From Anaerococcus ihuae (GTDB lineage: Bacteria; Bacillota; Clostridia; Tissierellales; Peptoniphilaceae): a DNA stretch of 64,000 nucleotides. The notes beneath the pieces are model-generated. The model was given only the letters and a program-made list of their open reading frames with translations, did not search any database and was not told where the DNA came from. The position numbers and the translations under genes are program-made. Positions 17,530-26,986 of this stretch are shown here, in pieces; the first letter of the stretch is position 1, and every line of letters begins with the position of its first letter. The stretch lies in assembly GCF_928368155.1 (NCBI RefSeq), contig NZ_CAKMRU010000002.1, forward strand, positions 62,001-126,000, written 5' to 3'.

Positions 17530-18666
17530 TTATTTTCTTTTTGATTTGAAAAGAGCTGCTGAAGCTGCTGCTAATGTTGCTACTACTCCTGTAAGTCCAG
17601 CAACACCTGTATTTACGTTGCTAGCTTTATTAGCTTTTCTTTCTGTTTTATTTTCTGCAGCTACTTTTTTGTCTGCTTTTTTATCAGCTTTTTTATCAGC
17701 TTTTTTGTCAGCTGGTTTTTGAGCTTCTTCACCAATGATTTCGCCTGTTTCAGGGTTAACTTTAACTAATTTGTCAGGATTTCCTACAACTTTTTTAGCT
17801 ACAGTTCCTTCTACTGGTTCCATTGTTGTGTGAACATAGTATTTGCCATCTCTAGCTTCTGGGTTTGAGCCTGGGAATGCTTTGATAGCTTCTTCGTATG
17901 ATTTGAATTCATATGTTGCTTTTGGAGCTTCTTGTGTATAGATTACATATTTTCCATTTTCATACATTGGTTTAATATCTTGGAAAGCTTCAAATGCTTC
18001 TGCTTGTGTATTAAATGTATATTTTAATAATGGAGCTTGAGCTGTGTATACGTAATATTTTCCGTTTTTAGCTTCAACTTTTAAGTTAGGGAATTTTTCT
18101 GCTGCTTTTTCAGCTGAATCAAATTGGTATCCTACTAATGGAGCTTTGTCAGAATAAACTATATATTTTCCATTTTCATACATTGGTTTTGAATCTGGGT
18201 ATGCAGCTATAGCTTCTTGAACAGTTTTGAATGAATGTTTTACATTTTCATATGATGTTGTTGGAGCTTCTTTTTTAACATTTGTTGATCCAAATGGATC
18301 TTCTGCTTTGTTTAATTTAACATCATCATCTCTTTTTTGGAATGGTGCTTCTGCATCATTAAATCCATTTGTTTTTTCTTTTCCTGCAAATGGAGCTTCT
18401 GCACTTGTGTAATCTGGTTTTTTGATTTGACCATCTTTTCCAAATGGTGCTTCAGCATCTGTTAAAGGATCTTTGTTTGTTTTTGCTTCAACCTCAGGTG
18501 CTACTTCTTTATCTTTTGGCATTTTTTCAGTTACTGCTGGTTGTTGTCCTTTTCCATCTCCATTATCGATACCAAAATCAACAACTTTAGGACCGTCAGC
18601 GTTTGCTTGTGCACCAAATACTAATCCTGCTGCTAGTGCTAATGCTAGTACGTTTTTCTTTTTCAT
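17530..18666 (-). CDS. Repeat-rich secreted surface protein with degenerate sortase-type anchor
   Basis: A 378-residue exported protein. The signal peptide ends near ANA at residue 23. Residues 60-125 carry four short repeats of the form AEAPFGK (one reads AEDPFG). Residues 135-305 hold four repeats of about 42 residues, each with an aromatic strand, an EAxxAFP helix and a GKYYVYT-like strand. A Lys/Ala/Asp tract (ADKKADKK) then spans the wall. The C-terminus has NVNTGVAGLTG, a hydrophobic helix and FKSKRK. This is a sortase-signal layout but with NVNTG in place of LPxTG. Function is unknown; surface binding is a guess. Confidence 0.75.
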   Translation of the reverse strand: MKKKNVLALALAAGLVFGAQANADGPKVVDFGIDNGDGKGQQPAVTEKMPKDKEVAPEVEAKTNKDPLTDAEAPFGKDGQIKKPDYTSAEAPFAGKEKTNGFNDAEAPFQKRDDDVKLNKAEDPFGSTNVKKEAPTTSYENVKHSFKTVQEAIAAYPDSKPMYENGKYIVYSDKAPLVGYQFDSAEKAAEKFPNLKVEAKNGKYYVYTAQAPLLKYTFNTQAEAFEAFQDIKPMYENGKYVIYTQEAPKATYEFKSYEEAIKAFPGSNPEARDGKYYVHTTMEPVEGTVAKKVVGNPDKLVKVNPETGEIIGEEAQKPADKKADKKADKKADKKVAAENKTERKANKASNVNTGVAGLTGVVATLAAASAALFKSKRK

Positions 18667-18900
18667 ATTTTTCTCCTTATTTTAATAATTTTATCATATC
18701 TTCATTATATATATATATATAATGTCAAATAAATATTTTCATTTAATTCAAAATTTTGTATTACTTTATCTAATAAAATATTTTTAATTAATTAAGCTTT
18801 TTAAAAAATAAATTTATTTGTAAATATTTCTTACAATAGAGAAAAGATTTTGCTCATTTATGATAAAGAAATAAAGAATAAGAACTATTTTTGGTAACGT

Positions 18901-18929
18901 TTGTCTAATTTCTTTTATTGTTTTATAAT
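18901..18929 (+). promoter_or_regulatory. Promoter of the C69 peptidase gene
   Basis: -35 TTGTCT (18901-18906), 17-base spacer and -10 TATAAT (18924-18929). TTTGGTAACGTTTGTC (18890-18905), partly like a CcpA or LacI-type site, overlaps the -35 box. The predicted start falls directly before the GGAGG site, giving a very short leader. Confidence 0.55.
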
Positions 18930-18947
18930 ATGATTTGGAGGTATACT

Positions 18948-20927
18948 ATGAAAATATTTAATAAATTATGTGTTTTTGCACTTAGTGCAGTATTTTTATT
19001 TACTGCTCTTGCCTTGCCTGCAAAGGCTTGTACAGGAGTTATAGTTGGTAGTGATTTGACCGAAGATGGTACCACAATTTTTGGTCGTACAGAGGATTTG
19101 GAAATAAACCACAATAAGGTTTACAAAATCAATGAAGCTGGTAAGTACAAAAAAGGAGAAAAACTTGTAGATGTTTCTTACGCAGAAAAAGGTGGATATG
19201 AATTTGAACTTCCACATGATTCTTATCGTTTTACATCAATAAGTGATACAACTCCAGAATATGGTATGTTTGATGAAGCAGGTTACAACGAAAAAGGTCT
19301 TATAGCTGACATGACAGTTTCTGCTTCTGCAAATGAAGAAATTCAAAAAGTTGACCCATATCTTGATGGGGAAGAAGAAGGAAAGCCTATAGGAATTTCT
19401 GAAGCTATAATGCCAACAGTTATTTTATCAAGTGCAGATAATGCTCTAGATGCTGTAAAATTATTGGCAGACGAAGTAGCTACAAAAGGTGCTGCTGAAG
19501 GAAATGCTCTTGTAATTTCTGACAAAACTGATTTATGGTATGTAGAAATTTATTCAGGTCATGAATTTGTTGCAATGAAATATCCTAAAGATAAATTCTC
19601 AGTTTTCCCTAACACATTCTGGCTCAACGAAGCAAAACTTACAAAAGGCGAAGAAAGTGAAAATTATATAATGAGTGAAGATGAAAATTATCTTTATTCA
19701 AAGGGTATTTTCGAAACAGCTAAAAAAGCAAATACTTTTGAAGGAAATGAAGATGAAAGAGTAATTGATCTTGCAAAATCTTATGCAGAAAAAGAACTTT
19801 CACCATCAAACCGTTCAAGAGTAGCATCTGGAATCAAATTCTTAAATCCTGATTCAGATGTTGACATGAAAACTGAAACTTACGAATTTTTACAAGATGC
19901 CAAAAAAGGTTCAATCTCAGTTAAAAATGTAATGGACTTTACAAGAAATAGACTTGAAAACTTTGATATAGAAGCAAACGATAGGGGAAGAGATGATGCT
20001 TATCCAATAGGAAATAGAAATACTATGGAATCACACATCTTCCAAGTTCCAGAAAATGCAGAAGCAACAAATCCTGGAATAATGTGGTTAACACTTGGTT
20101 CACCACTCGTTCAACCATATGTTGCCTACTATCCAAACCAAGAAGGATCAATTGATAAAGTTTCAAACGAAACAAACGACCCAGACAAAGAAAATTCACA
20201 CTATTGGTTGGCAATGGATACCTTACACATGGTTGAAGCAAACAGAGATGACTTTATGAAAGATATCACTCCAGAAATTGACAAATTTGAAAAAGAACAA
20301 ATTTCAAATACAAAAGTTTCAGGAGAAAAAGATCCAACAGAAAAGAATAAAGAAGAAGCTCAAAAATCATTCGATTTATTAAAAGGATTTAACAAAGATC
20401 TTGAAGAAAAATATAAAGATTACCTAAAGAAAAACGACTACACCTACACCTTCTACGGAAGAAGAGCTACTGAAAACTTCTCAGAAACAACAATGGATGT
20501 TAAAAAAGACACAAGCGACACCTATCTAAATCTTCAAGTAGAAGCAAATGAAGAAGGAACAGGTGGAGAAATCAAAATTGTAGATGCTTACGGCAATCCA
20601 GTAGAAAAACTAAACAATCCAGTAAAAATCTCAATTCCAAAAAAAGCCTTCGAAAAACAAGCAAAATTTGAAGCAAAAGGCGATAAAATTGATGTAAAAG
20701 AAGAAGACGACAAATACGTATTCGAAACAGATAAATCCTCAATAAAATACCAAGAAGAAGGAAAAGAAGAAAAATCTGAATCAAACGAACAAACATCTTC
20801 TGATTCATCAAGCAATGAAGAAAATACTAAAAAATCAGAAAACAAATCAAACAAATCATTAATAGTAATAGCAGTTGCAGTAATAGCAGCAGTTATAGCA
20901 GTATTTTCAAGAAAAAAGAAAAACTAG
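18948..20927 (+). CDS. Secreted C69-family dipeptidase with C-terminal membrane anchor
   Basis: A 659-residue peptidase of family C69 (PepD-like N-terminal nucleophile hydrolase). The signal peptide ends LPAKA. The next residue, Cys28 in CTGVIVGSDLTEDGTTIFGRTEDL, is the expected N-terminal nucleophile after cleavage. Conserved blocks include NEKGLIADMTVSA and DTLHMVEANRD. A beta-rich acidic extension (about residues 490-610) precedes a Ser/Asn/Glu-rich linker, one hydrophobic helix and SRKKKN. It is thus held at the cell surface and likely cleaves dipeptides there. I chose ATG 18948 because GGAGG lies 6 bases upstream. Confidence 0.88.
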   Translation: MKIFNKLCVFALSAVFLFTALALPAKACTGVIVGSDLTEDGTTIFGRTEDLEINHNKVYKINEAGKYKKGEKLVDVSYAEKGGYEFELPHDSYRFTSISDTTPEYGMFDEAGYNEKGLIADMTVSASANEEIQKVDPYLDGEEEGKPIGISEAIMPTVILSSADNALDAVKLLADEVATKGAAEGNALVISDKTDLWYVEIYSGHEFVAMKYPKDKFSVFPNTFWLNEAKLTKGEESENYIMSEDENYLYSKGIFETAKKANTFEGNEDERVIDLAKSYAEKELSPSNRSRVASGIKFLNPDSDVDMKTETYEFLQDAKKGSISVKNVMDFTRNRLENFDIEANDRGRDDAYPIGNRNTMESHIFQVPENAEATNPGIMWLTLGSPLVQPYVAYYPNQEGSIDKVSNETNDPDKENSHYWLAMDTLHMVEANRDDFMKDITPEIDKFEKEQISNTKVSGEKDPTEKNKEEAQKSFDLLKGFNKDLEEKYKDYLKKNDYTYTFYGRRATENFSETTMDVKKDTSDTYLNLQVEANEEGTGGEIKIVDAYGNPVEKLNNPVKISIPKKAFEKQAKFEAKGDKIDVKEEDDKYVFETDKSSIKYQEEGKEEKSESNEQTSSDSSSNEENTKKSENKSNKSLIVIAVAVIAAVIAVFSRKKKN

Positions 20928-20951
20928 AAAATAAAATAAAGTAGAAGTTAA

Positions 20952-20986
20952 AAATCGTATTGGAAAACCCAATACGATTTTTTTTA
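20952..20986 (+). terminator. Terminator after the C69 peptidase
   Basis: AAATCGTATTGG (20952-20963) pairs with CCAATACGATTT (20969-20980), followed by a T run. Confidence 0.92.
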
Positions 20987-21039
20987 AGATAAATTTTAAA
21001 AAATTTACTAATTAAACAAATACAAAAATAACAACTCGA

Positions 21040-21700
21040 TCAGATAAACAACCGTTAATTTCGATTGATTATCCCGATTTATCGTGCGTAGCAAGCGGAG
21101 AAATCTTGTGGTTAAAGTAAATAAAAAATAAAAAAAAGCAAAGAAATCTCAATAGAAAAATAAAAAAATATCCAAATATAACCAAGAGATCTCTCGACTT
21201 CGCTCAAGATGGGCTATTAATTTATGTACTCAGTGCCTTCGAATTATTGTAATATTTATATTATTTTTAAAATTCTTGAATAAAAAAATAAAAATATCAG
21301 ATTAAAAATTATAAATAAAAATGAAATATAAATAGATAATTAAAAAATATAAAATTAGAAAAAAATAAAGCACACCACAAACCCATCTCGACTAAAGGAG
21401 CAAAGCGACTGCATGAAGAGATCTCATAGCAAAAGTAAGTAAAAATAAAAATATAGCAAAGAAATCTCAATGGAAAAATAAAAAAATATCCAAATATAAC
21501 CAAGAGATCTCTCGACTGCTAAAACCCGTTTGCTTCGCAAACTTTACCGTGCTTATGAAAACCCATTTGCTTGGCAAATTTTTCCGTGATCTCGCACTAG
21601 TTTTCAGGATTTATAACCGAAATCAACGGTTATAAATCTGCACTAGTTTTATGGAAAAATATGCCAAATTAAGGCATATTTTTCTGCTCAAGATGGGTTA
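21040..21700. repeat. Cluster of palindromic intergenic repeats (copy 1)
   Basis: This gene-free stretch is built from repeat units shared with 39.9-40.15, 49.3-49.6 and 53.2-53.7 kb. It holds several GAGATCTCTCGACT and CATCTCGACT motifs. It also has small hairpins of the form AACCCGTTTGCTTCGCAAACTTT and a 54-base block (21591-21644) identical to 40045-40098. A 63-base block at 21137-21199 recurs at 21455-21517 with one mismatch. No reading frame looks coding. Confidence 0.7.
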
Positions 21701-21773
21701 TATAATTTTCTAACTTTAATTGAGATGAAATTATTTAATTTTTATATTAGTAGTTATGAAACTTTATCAAAAT

Positions 21774-21800
21774 AAAAAATCCCCCCTAAGGGAGATTTTT
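21774..21800 (-). terminator. Terminator after megL
   Basis: On the minus strand ATCTCCC pairs with GGGGGAT around TTA, followed by TTTTTT. Confidence 0.8.
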
Positions 21801-21810
21801 CATATAATTT

Positions 21811-23001
21811 TTATATGAGGTCTAAAGCTTGATTTAAATCTTCTATTATTTCATCTGCATCTTCTAGGCCTACTGATAGTCTTATTAAGCCTGGAGCTAT
21901 TCCTGCTTCTTTTAGATCTTCTTCTGAGTAGGTTGAGTGGGTCATTGTTGCTGGGTGCTCTATTAATGTTTCTGCATCGCCCAAGCTTACTGCTAATGAA
22001 CATAATTTTACGTTGTTCATTACTGTCCTTCCTGCTTCGATTCCACCTTTTACTTCGAAGGTTACCATTGCTCCGTAGTCTTTCATTTGTTTTTTGGCTA
22101 CTTCGTGGTTTTTGAAGTCTTCAAGGCCTGGATAGTATACTTTTTCTACGTTTTTGTGTTTTTGTAGTGCTTCTACAACTTTTTTGGTGTTTGCTATGTG
22201 TTGTTTCATTCTTACTTCTAGGGTTTTCATTCCTCTAAAGATTAAAAATGCATCGTGGGCTGATAGGACTGAGCCTGTGAAGTCTTTTTGGCCTACTAGT
22301 CTTACTTGGGTCATTAATTCTTTTGATCCGCATGAAAATCCTGCTATTACGTCGCCGTGGCCGTTTAGGTATTTGGTTGCTGAGTGGACTACTATGTCTA
22401 CTCCGAGTTTTAATGGATTTTGTAGGTATGGGGTTGCAAAGGTATTGTCTGCGATTACTAATGTATCTTTTGAGTTTTCTTTTGCTAGTTTTACTACTTC
22501 TTCTATATCTATTACGTCTAGTGTTGGGTTTGCTGGTGTTTCTAGATATACTATTCTTGTGTTGTCTTTTAAATGTTTTTTGACTTCTTCTAGGTCTGTC
22601 ATATCTATAAATTCTACGTCTATGTTAAATTTTTTTATTTCGTTTAGGTATGCGAAGGTACATCCGTAAAGTGTTCCGCATGCTAGGATATGGTCGCCTG
22701 CTTTTATGAATGGCCAGATTGATGATGTGATTGCTCCCATTCCTGATGAGGTTGATACTGCGGCTTCTGCTCCTTCGAGTGCTGCTAGTTTTTTTTCTAG
22801 GGCATCGTTTGTTGGGTTTCCTAGTCTTGAATAGATAAATCCTTCTTCTTCTAGGGCAAATCTTCTTCCACCTTGTTCTGCATTGTCGAATATAAAGGTT
22901 GATGTTTGATATATTGGTAATCCGAGTGAACCGTATGTATCCTTTATTGCGCCTGCATGTATTGTTTCTGTTGCAAATGATCTTTTTTTGTTTTCTGTCA
23001 T
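21811..23001 (-). CDS. megL: Methionine gamma-lyase
   Basis: A 396-residue PLP enzyme of the Cys/Met metabolism family. It splits methionine into methanethiol, 2-oxobutyrate and ammonia. The PLP lysine is Lys210 in VVHSATKYLNGHGDVIAG. TLYGCTFAYL places Cys114 at the position of the active-site Cys that distinguishes methionine gamma-lyase from cystathionine lyases. ETPANPTL and the C-terminal SLGDAETLIEHPATMTHS are typical. It is divergent from a LysR gene 78 bases away, the likely regulator. Contributes to amino acid fermentation and sulfur odorants. Confidence 0.9.
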   Translation of the reverse strand: MTENKKRSFATETIHAGAIKDTYGSLGLPIYQTSTFIFDNAEQGGRRFALEEEGFIYSRLGNPTNDALEKKLAALEGAEAAVSTSSGMGAITSSIWPFIKAGDHILACGTLYGCTFAYLNEIKKFNIDVEFIDMTDLEEVKKHLKDNTRIVYLETPANPTLDVIDIEEVVKLAKENSKDTLVIADNTFATPYLQNPLKLGVDIVVHSATKYLNGHGDVIAGFSCGSKELMTQVRLVGQKDFTGSVLSAHDAFLIFRGMKTLEVRMKQHIANTKKVVEALQKHKNVEKVYYPGLEDFKNHEVAKKQMKDYGAMVTFEVKGGIEAGRTVMNNVKLCSLAVSLGDAETLIEHPATMTHSTYSEEDLKEAGIAPGLIRLSVGLEDADEIIEDLNQALDLI

Positions 23002-23079
23002 TTTTTAATCCTTTCTTACTATTCTTTCATTTTTACAAAATATTTAATATAATATATCCAAAGACACTAAGGAGATATT

Positions 23080-23997
23080 ATGAATTTAAACAAAATTAAT
23101 TATGCTATAGAAGTTTCTAAAACAGGTTCTATTTCCAAAGCTGCCAAAAACCTCTACACATCCCAGCCTGCCATTTCTATGGCCATAAATGATCTTGAAA
23201 AGGAACTGGGCTTTAAAATTTTTGATAGAAATCAAAGTGGAACTCAAACAACCGCCAAAGGTCTTGAGTATCTCATAAAATGCCAAGACTTAATGAGCAA
23301 ATACAAAGAAATTCAAAGACAATATTCTACAGAGAATAAGGATATTTCTGAGCTTAGAATTTCTAGTCAACATTTTAATTTTGCTGTATCGGCCTTTATG
23401 AAATTAATTGACAAGTATAAGGATGATTCTTTTAAATTTTATCTAAAAGAAACTACATCTCTTGATGCAATTAACCACGTTGAAAACGATTATTCTGACC
23501 TAGCCTTTATTTATATAAATGATCCATATAGACAGGCCATTTTTAATTTGTTCAAAGAAAAATCTTTGTCATATGTTACGATTGCCAAGGTCATTCCTCA
23601 TGTTTTCATTAACAAAGATCATCCTTTAGCAAATCAAGAATTGATTAGAATTGATGATCTTTATAAGTTTCCTATGATAATTTATGAGCAAAATGACACA
23701 CAGATTTTACCGGAAGAATTTGTAAGCCTTCCTGATCACAAACAGGTTATCTACACCCAAGACAGGGGTACAACTTTGGGACTTATTTCCAACACAAACT
23801 CATTCAATGTTGGAACAGGTTGCCTTCATCCAGATAACGGATTTCCTAATATAAAAACAGTAAAGCTTGAAAATCCTGAAAATTTATCTATGGATATAGG
23901 TTATGTTTACAAATCTTCCAAAAATCTTTCAAAGCTTTGTAAGGAATACTTATCCCTAACTAAGCGTGAACTTGTTCATTGCCTTCCAAATTTTTAA
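23080..23997 (+). CDS. LysR-family transcriptional regulator
   Basis: A 305-residue LysR-type regulator. The winged helix-turn-helix covers residues 1-60 (NYAIEVSKTGSISKAAKNLYTSQPAISMAI). The rest is the effector-binding domain. AAGGAGA lies before ATG 23080. It is divergent from megL across a 78-base spacer, the normal layout for a LysR regulator and its target. Its 3' end overlaps the convergent NhaC-type gene by 38 bases, so the transcripts are antisense there. Methionine or a sulfur metabolite is a plausible ligand but unproven. Confidence 0.9.
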   Translation: MNLNKINYAIEVSKTGSISKAAKNLYTSQPAISMAINDLEKELGFKIFDRNQSGTQTTAKGLEYLIKCQDLMSKYKEIQRQYSTENKDISELRISSQHFNFAVSAFMKLIDKYKDDSFKFYLKETTSLDAINHVENDYSDLAFIYINDPYRQAIFNLFKEKSLSYVTIAKVIPHVFINKDHPLANQELIRIDDLYKFPMIIYEQNDTQILPEEFVSLPDHKQVIYTQDRGTTLGLISNTNSFNVGTGCLHPDNGFPNIKTVKLENPENLSMDIGYVYKSSKNLSKLCKEYLSLTKRELVHCLPNF

Positions 23998-25354
23998 TAT
24001 GATCAGCTACTTTTGATTCTGCCATATCATATTCAAAGTTCCATTTATCTTTTGCTTGAGTAAATGGTACATAGATTGAAATTATTGAAACCACTCCCAA
24101 AATAAATTGATACCAGAAATATGGTATGATTTGGAATGGTGCAACTAAACCTTCTGTAAAGCTTGCAGCTATCAATACTTGAGCAGCATAAGGTACTATT
24201 CCTTGGAATACACATGAAAATGTATCAAGAAGTGAAGCTGATCTTCTAGGATCAATCTTATATTCATTACACATTTTCTTTGCAATTGGACCTGAAATAA
24301 TAATTGCAACAGTATTGTTAGCAATTGCTATATCAGCAAGAGAAACAAGAGCAGCTATACCAAGCTCACCAGATTTTTCTCCCTTAGCAAATTTTCTAAT
24401 TTTAGCAATAATCCAATTGATTCCACCCTCTTTGGTAACCATATTAGAAAGACCACCAATTAGCATTGAAAGTAAGAAGATTTCAAACATTCCAGTGAAT
24501 CCTTCCCACATAGTTTGAGAAAGAGCAAGTAAGTCAAATCCATTGTTCATAAGAAGAACAATACCAGATAAAACAATACCACCGGTCAAAACTAAAAATA
24601 CATTGACTCCCATCAAAGCTACAACCAATACGAAAATATAAGGAATAATCTTAATAATATCGTAAGATAAATCTTTTTGAGCAGGTTGAGATTCTGGAGC
24701 ACCCAAAATTAATAATAAAATGAAAGTAATAATACCAGCAGGAAGAGCCATTTTAATGTTCATCCTAAACTTATCTTTCATTTCACAATTTTGAGTTCTA
24801 GTAGCAGCGATAGTTGTATCAGAAATAACAGATAAGTTATCACCAAACATTGATCCACCAACCAAGGCACCAAGCATCAAAGCCATATTGATACCACCAG
24901 ATTTAGCAAGACCAACAGCTATAGGTCCAAGAGCAGTAATAGTACCAACAGAAGAACCAGTAGCTATAGAAATGAAACAAGCTATCAAAAATACACCTGC
25001 AGTTAAAAATTTAGCAGGAACAAAAGAAAGTCCCAAACCAACTACAGAATCAACTCCACCAGAAGCAGAAGCAACAGCGGAGAAAGCGCCTGCCAATATG
25101 TAAATCAAACACATAATAATAATGTTTGAGTCGCCACAACCTTCAACCAAATTGTCGAATTTTTCATCAATACTTCCACCAAATAATAAAAATGCACTAA
25201 TAATACCAACAAAAGCTGCAATAGGTGCAGGCAATTGATAAAAAGCCATTTCTACTCCTCTAACGTGAAGTACTATACCTGTGGCTAAGTAAATAACGAT
25301 AAAAACCAAAAATGGAATTAACGCCTTACCAGAAACTTTTTCATTTTCTTTCAC
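23960..25354 (-). CDS. NhaC-family Na+/H+ antiporter
   Basis: A membrane protein of about 464 residues with 11-12 helices and the NhaC signature regions ATGSSVGTITALGPIAVGLAKSGG and MFGDNLSVISDTTIAATRTQ. It exchanges Na+ for H+, or an organic acid for an ion as some relatives do. I prefer GTG 25354, with AAGGGG 8 bases upstream, to GTG 25363, whose ribosome site would be too close. Neighbours megL and LysR suggest a link to amino acid fermentation, perhaps export of an acid product, but that is speculative. Confidence 0.85.
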   Translation of the reverse strand: MKENEKVSGKALIPFLVFIVIYLATGIVLHVRGVEMAFYQLPAPIAAFVGIISAFLLFGGSIDEKFDNLVEGCGDSNIIIMCLIYILAGAFSAVASASGGVDSVVGLGLSFVPAKFLTAGVFLIACFISIATGSSVGTITALGPIAVGLAKSGGINMALMLGALVGGSMFGDNLSVISDTTIAATRTQNCEMKDKFRMNIKMALPAGIITFILLLILGAPESQPAQKDLSYDIIKIIPYIFVLVVALMGVNVFLVLTGGIVLSGIVLLMNNGFDLLALSQTMWEGFTGMFEIFLLSMLIGGLSNMVTKEGGINWIIAKIRKFAKGEKSGELGIAALVSLADIAIANNTVAIIISGPIAKKMCNEYKIDPRRSASLLDTFSCVFQGIVPYAAQVLIAASFTEGLVAPFQIIPYFWYQFILGVVSIISIYVPFTQAKDKWNFEYDMAESKVADHIKNLEGNEQVHA

Positions 25355-25398
25355 AATATTCACCCCTTCTTCTTAAAAATGATTACGTTTTCATAATT

Positions 25399-25427
25399 AT
25401 AATATTACAAATAAAAAAACTTGTAAA
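25399..25427 (-). promoter_or_regulatory. Promoter of the NhaC-type antiporter
   Basis: Minus-strand -35 TTTACA (25422-25427), 17-base spacer, -10 TATTAT (25399-25404). The rest of the 25364-25713 spacer is AT-rich with no feature I can support. Confidence 0.55.
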
Positions 25428-25713
25428 ATACATATAAATTATAAGACATATAAGAAAAACTTATGGTACAATAAAGTATTAAAAAATTAAAATAAAATAT
25501 AAATATAAAATGAACTTGTAAATTCTCTATTTTATGAAATATAAAAAGAATAAAATTAAAATAACAAAAAAATTTTATAAATAAAATTAGAAAAATACCA
25601 AAAACGATATAAAAAAATTTTATTACAAAATATCAACCAATAGAATTTAAATACAAAGAAATGGGTAAAGATATAAAAGGAAAAAGAAAAAAAGAATAAA
25701 AAAGGAGAATAAT

Positions 25714-26667
25714 ATGAAAATAAAAAAAGTAACCATAGCAGGAGGAGGAGTCCTCGGAGCACAAATAGCCTACGTTACAGCTTTTCATGGATTTGACGTA
25801 ACAATTTGGGGAAGAAGCGAAGGATCAATAGAAAGAGTAAAACCAAGAATAGATTACCTACACGAAATATTCACCAAAGAATTGATTGCATGTCCATCAT
25901 ATATCGGACAAGAAAATCCAAACTATCCAAGATCATTTTTCAATAACAAATCAGAAATAACAGAAGAAAAAATAGAAGAACTAAAAAAAGTAAACGAAAA
26001 AGTTTACACAGAAATGAAATACACAACAGACCTTAAAGAAGCATTTGACGATGCAGACCTTGTAATAGAGGCAATAGCAGAAGTAGTAGATGAGAAAAAA
26101 GCCTTCTACGAAAAAATTGCCCCATACCTAAAAGACGAAGCAATCCTAGTAACAAACTCATCAACCCTATTGCCATCAACCTTTAGAGAATATACAGGAA
26201 GAGAAGACAAATTCCTAAGCCTACACTTTGCAAATAATATCTGGAGACAAAATCTAGCAGAAGTAATGAAACAAGACAAAACAAGCGATGAAGCCTTCCA
26301 AACAGTAATAGAATTTGCAAAAGAAATAGGAATGTATCCAGCAGTAATCAAAAAAGAACAAGCAGGATATATCCTAAACTCAATATTAGTACCACTAATA
26401 AATGCAGGACTAATGCTATATGGTGACGATGTAGCAGAACCAGAAGATATAGATATGGACTGGAAAATAGGAACAGGATCCCCAAAAGGTCCATTTGAAA
26501 TAATAGATATAGTAGGAATCACAACAGTTCTAAACATAACAAAAAGAAATCCACAAGCAAACGACCCAAATACACCAATAGGAAAAGCAGTAAAAAAACT
26601 AGAAGAAAGAGCAGCCAAAGGTCTAAAAGGAATAGAAACTGGCGAAGGATTCTACAAATACAAATAA
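25714..26667 (+). CDS. 3-hydroxyacyl-CoA dehydrogenase
   Basis: A 317-residue NAD-dependent dehydrogenase. The Rossmann motif is VTIAGGGVLGAQIAYVTAFHG (residues 6-26 region, GxGxxG at 10-15). LVIEAIAEVVDEKKAFYEKI and NSSTLLPS follow, with the catalytic His in SLHFANNIW. The C-terminal domain has GYILNSILVPLINAG. It oxidises 3-hydroxyacyl-CoA, or reduces acetoacetyl-CoA in butyrate-type fermentation. No other beta-oxidation or butyrate gene is adjacent, so the pathway is open. GGAG precedes the ATG. Confidence 0.85.
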   Translation: MKIKKVTIAGGGVLGAQIAYVTAFHGFDVTIWGRSEGSIERVKPRIDYLHEIFTKELIACPSYIGQENPNYPRSFFNNKSEITEEKIEELKKVNEKVYTEMKYTTDLKEAFDDADLVIEAIAEVVDEKKAFYEKIAPYLKDEAILVTNSSTLLPSTFREYTGREDKFLSLHFANNIWRQNLAEVMKQDKTSDEAFQTVIEFAKEIGMYPAVIKKEQAGYILNSILVPLINAGLMLYGDDVAEPEDIDMDWKIGTGSPKGPFEIIDIVGITTVLNITKRNPQANDPNTPIGKAVKKLEERAAKGLKGIETGEGFYKYK

Positions 26668-26672
26668 AAGAA

Positions 26673-26708
26673 AAATGCGATGAAATAAAATTCTATTTCA
26701 TCGCATTT
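26673..26708 (+). terminator. Terminator after the 3-hydroxyacyl-CoA dehydrogenase
   Basis: AAATGCGATGAAATA (26673-26687) pairs with TATTTCATCGCATTT (26694-26708). The 26709-26986 stretch beyond is AT-rich with no feature I can support. Confidence 0.9.
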
Positions 26709-26986
26709 TAAATTTAATATAAAATTTTTTATAAACTTACAAAAAAATAATTCAAAAATAAATTTATTTCCAAAATATTTCCAAAATATTTCCAAAAATA
26801 CCATTATAATAAAAACTACATATTTAATATAATCACATAAATATGACTACATTTTTCATAAAATCAATCGATTCAAAAATTTTAATAAAATTCATAATCA
26901 ATATTTAAAATTTCTATATTCATACAAAGTAAAAATTAAATTTTTAAAAACACAGTAAAATTTAAACAAATCGAAATATTTCACAC

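Noticed and set aside
17690-17715. Possible CRISPR-like short repeats
   Set aside because: These are in-frame codon repeats for the KKAD tract of the surface protein, without spacers.
20023-20854. Minus-strand Leu/Phe-rich frames within the C69 gene
   Set aside because: Composition is that of antisense to Glu/Lys-rich coding sequence, with no ribosome sites.
21040-21700. CRISPR array or prophage remnant in the long spacer
   Set aside because: The units are irregular nested palindromes, not equal repeats with unique spacers, and no phage genes are near.
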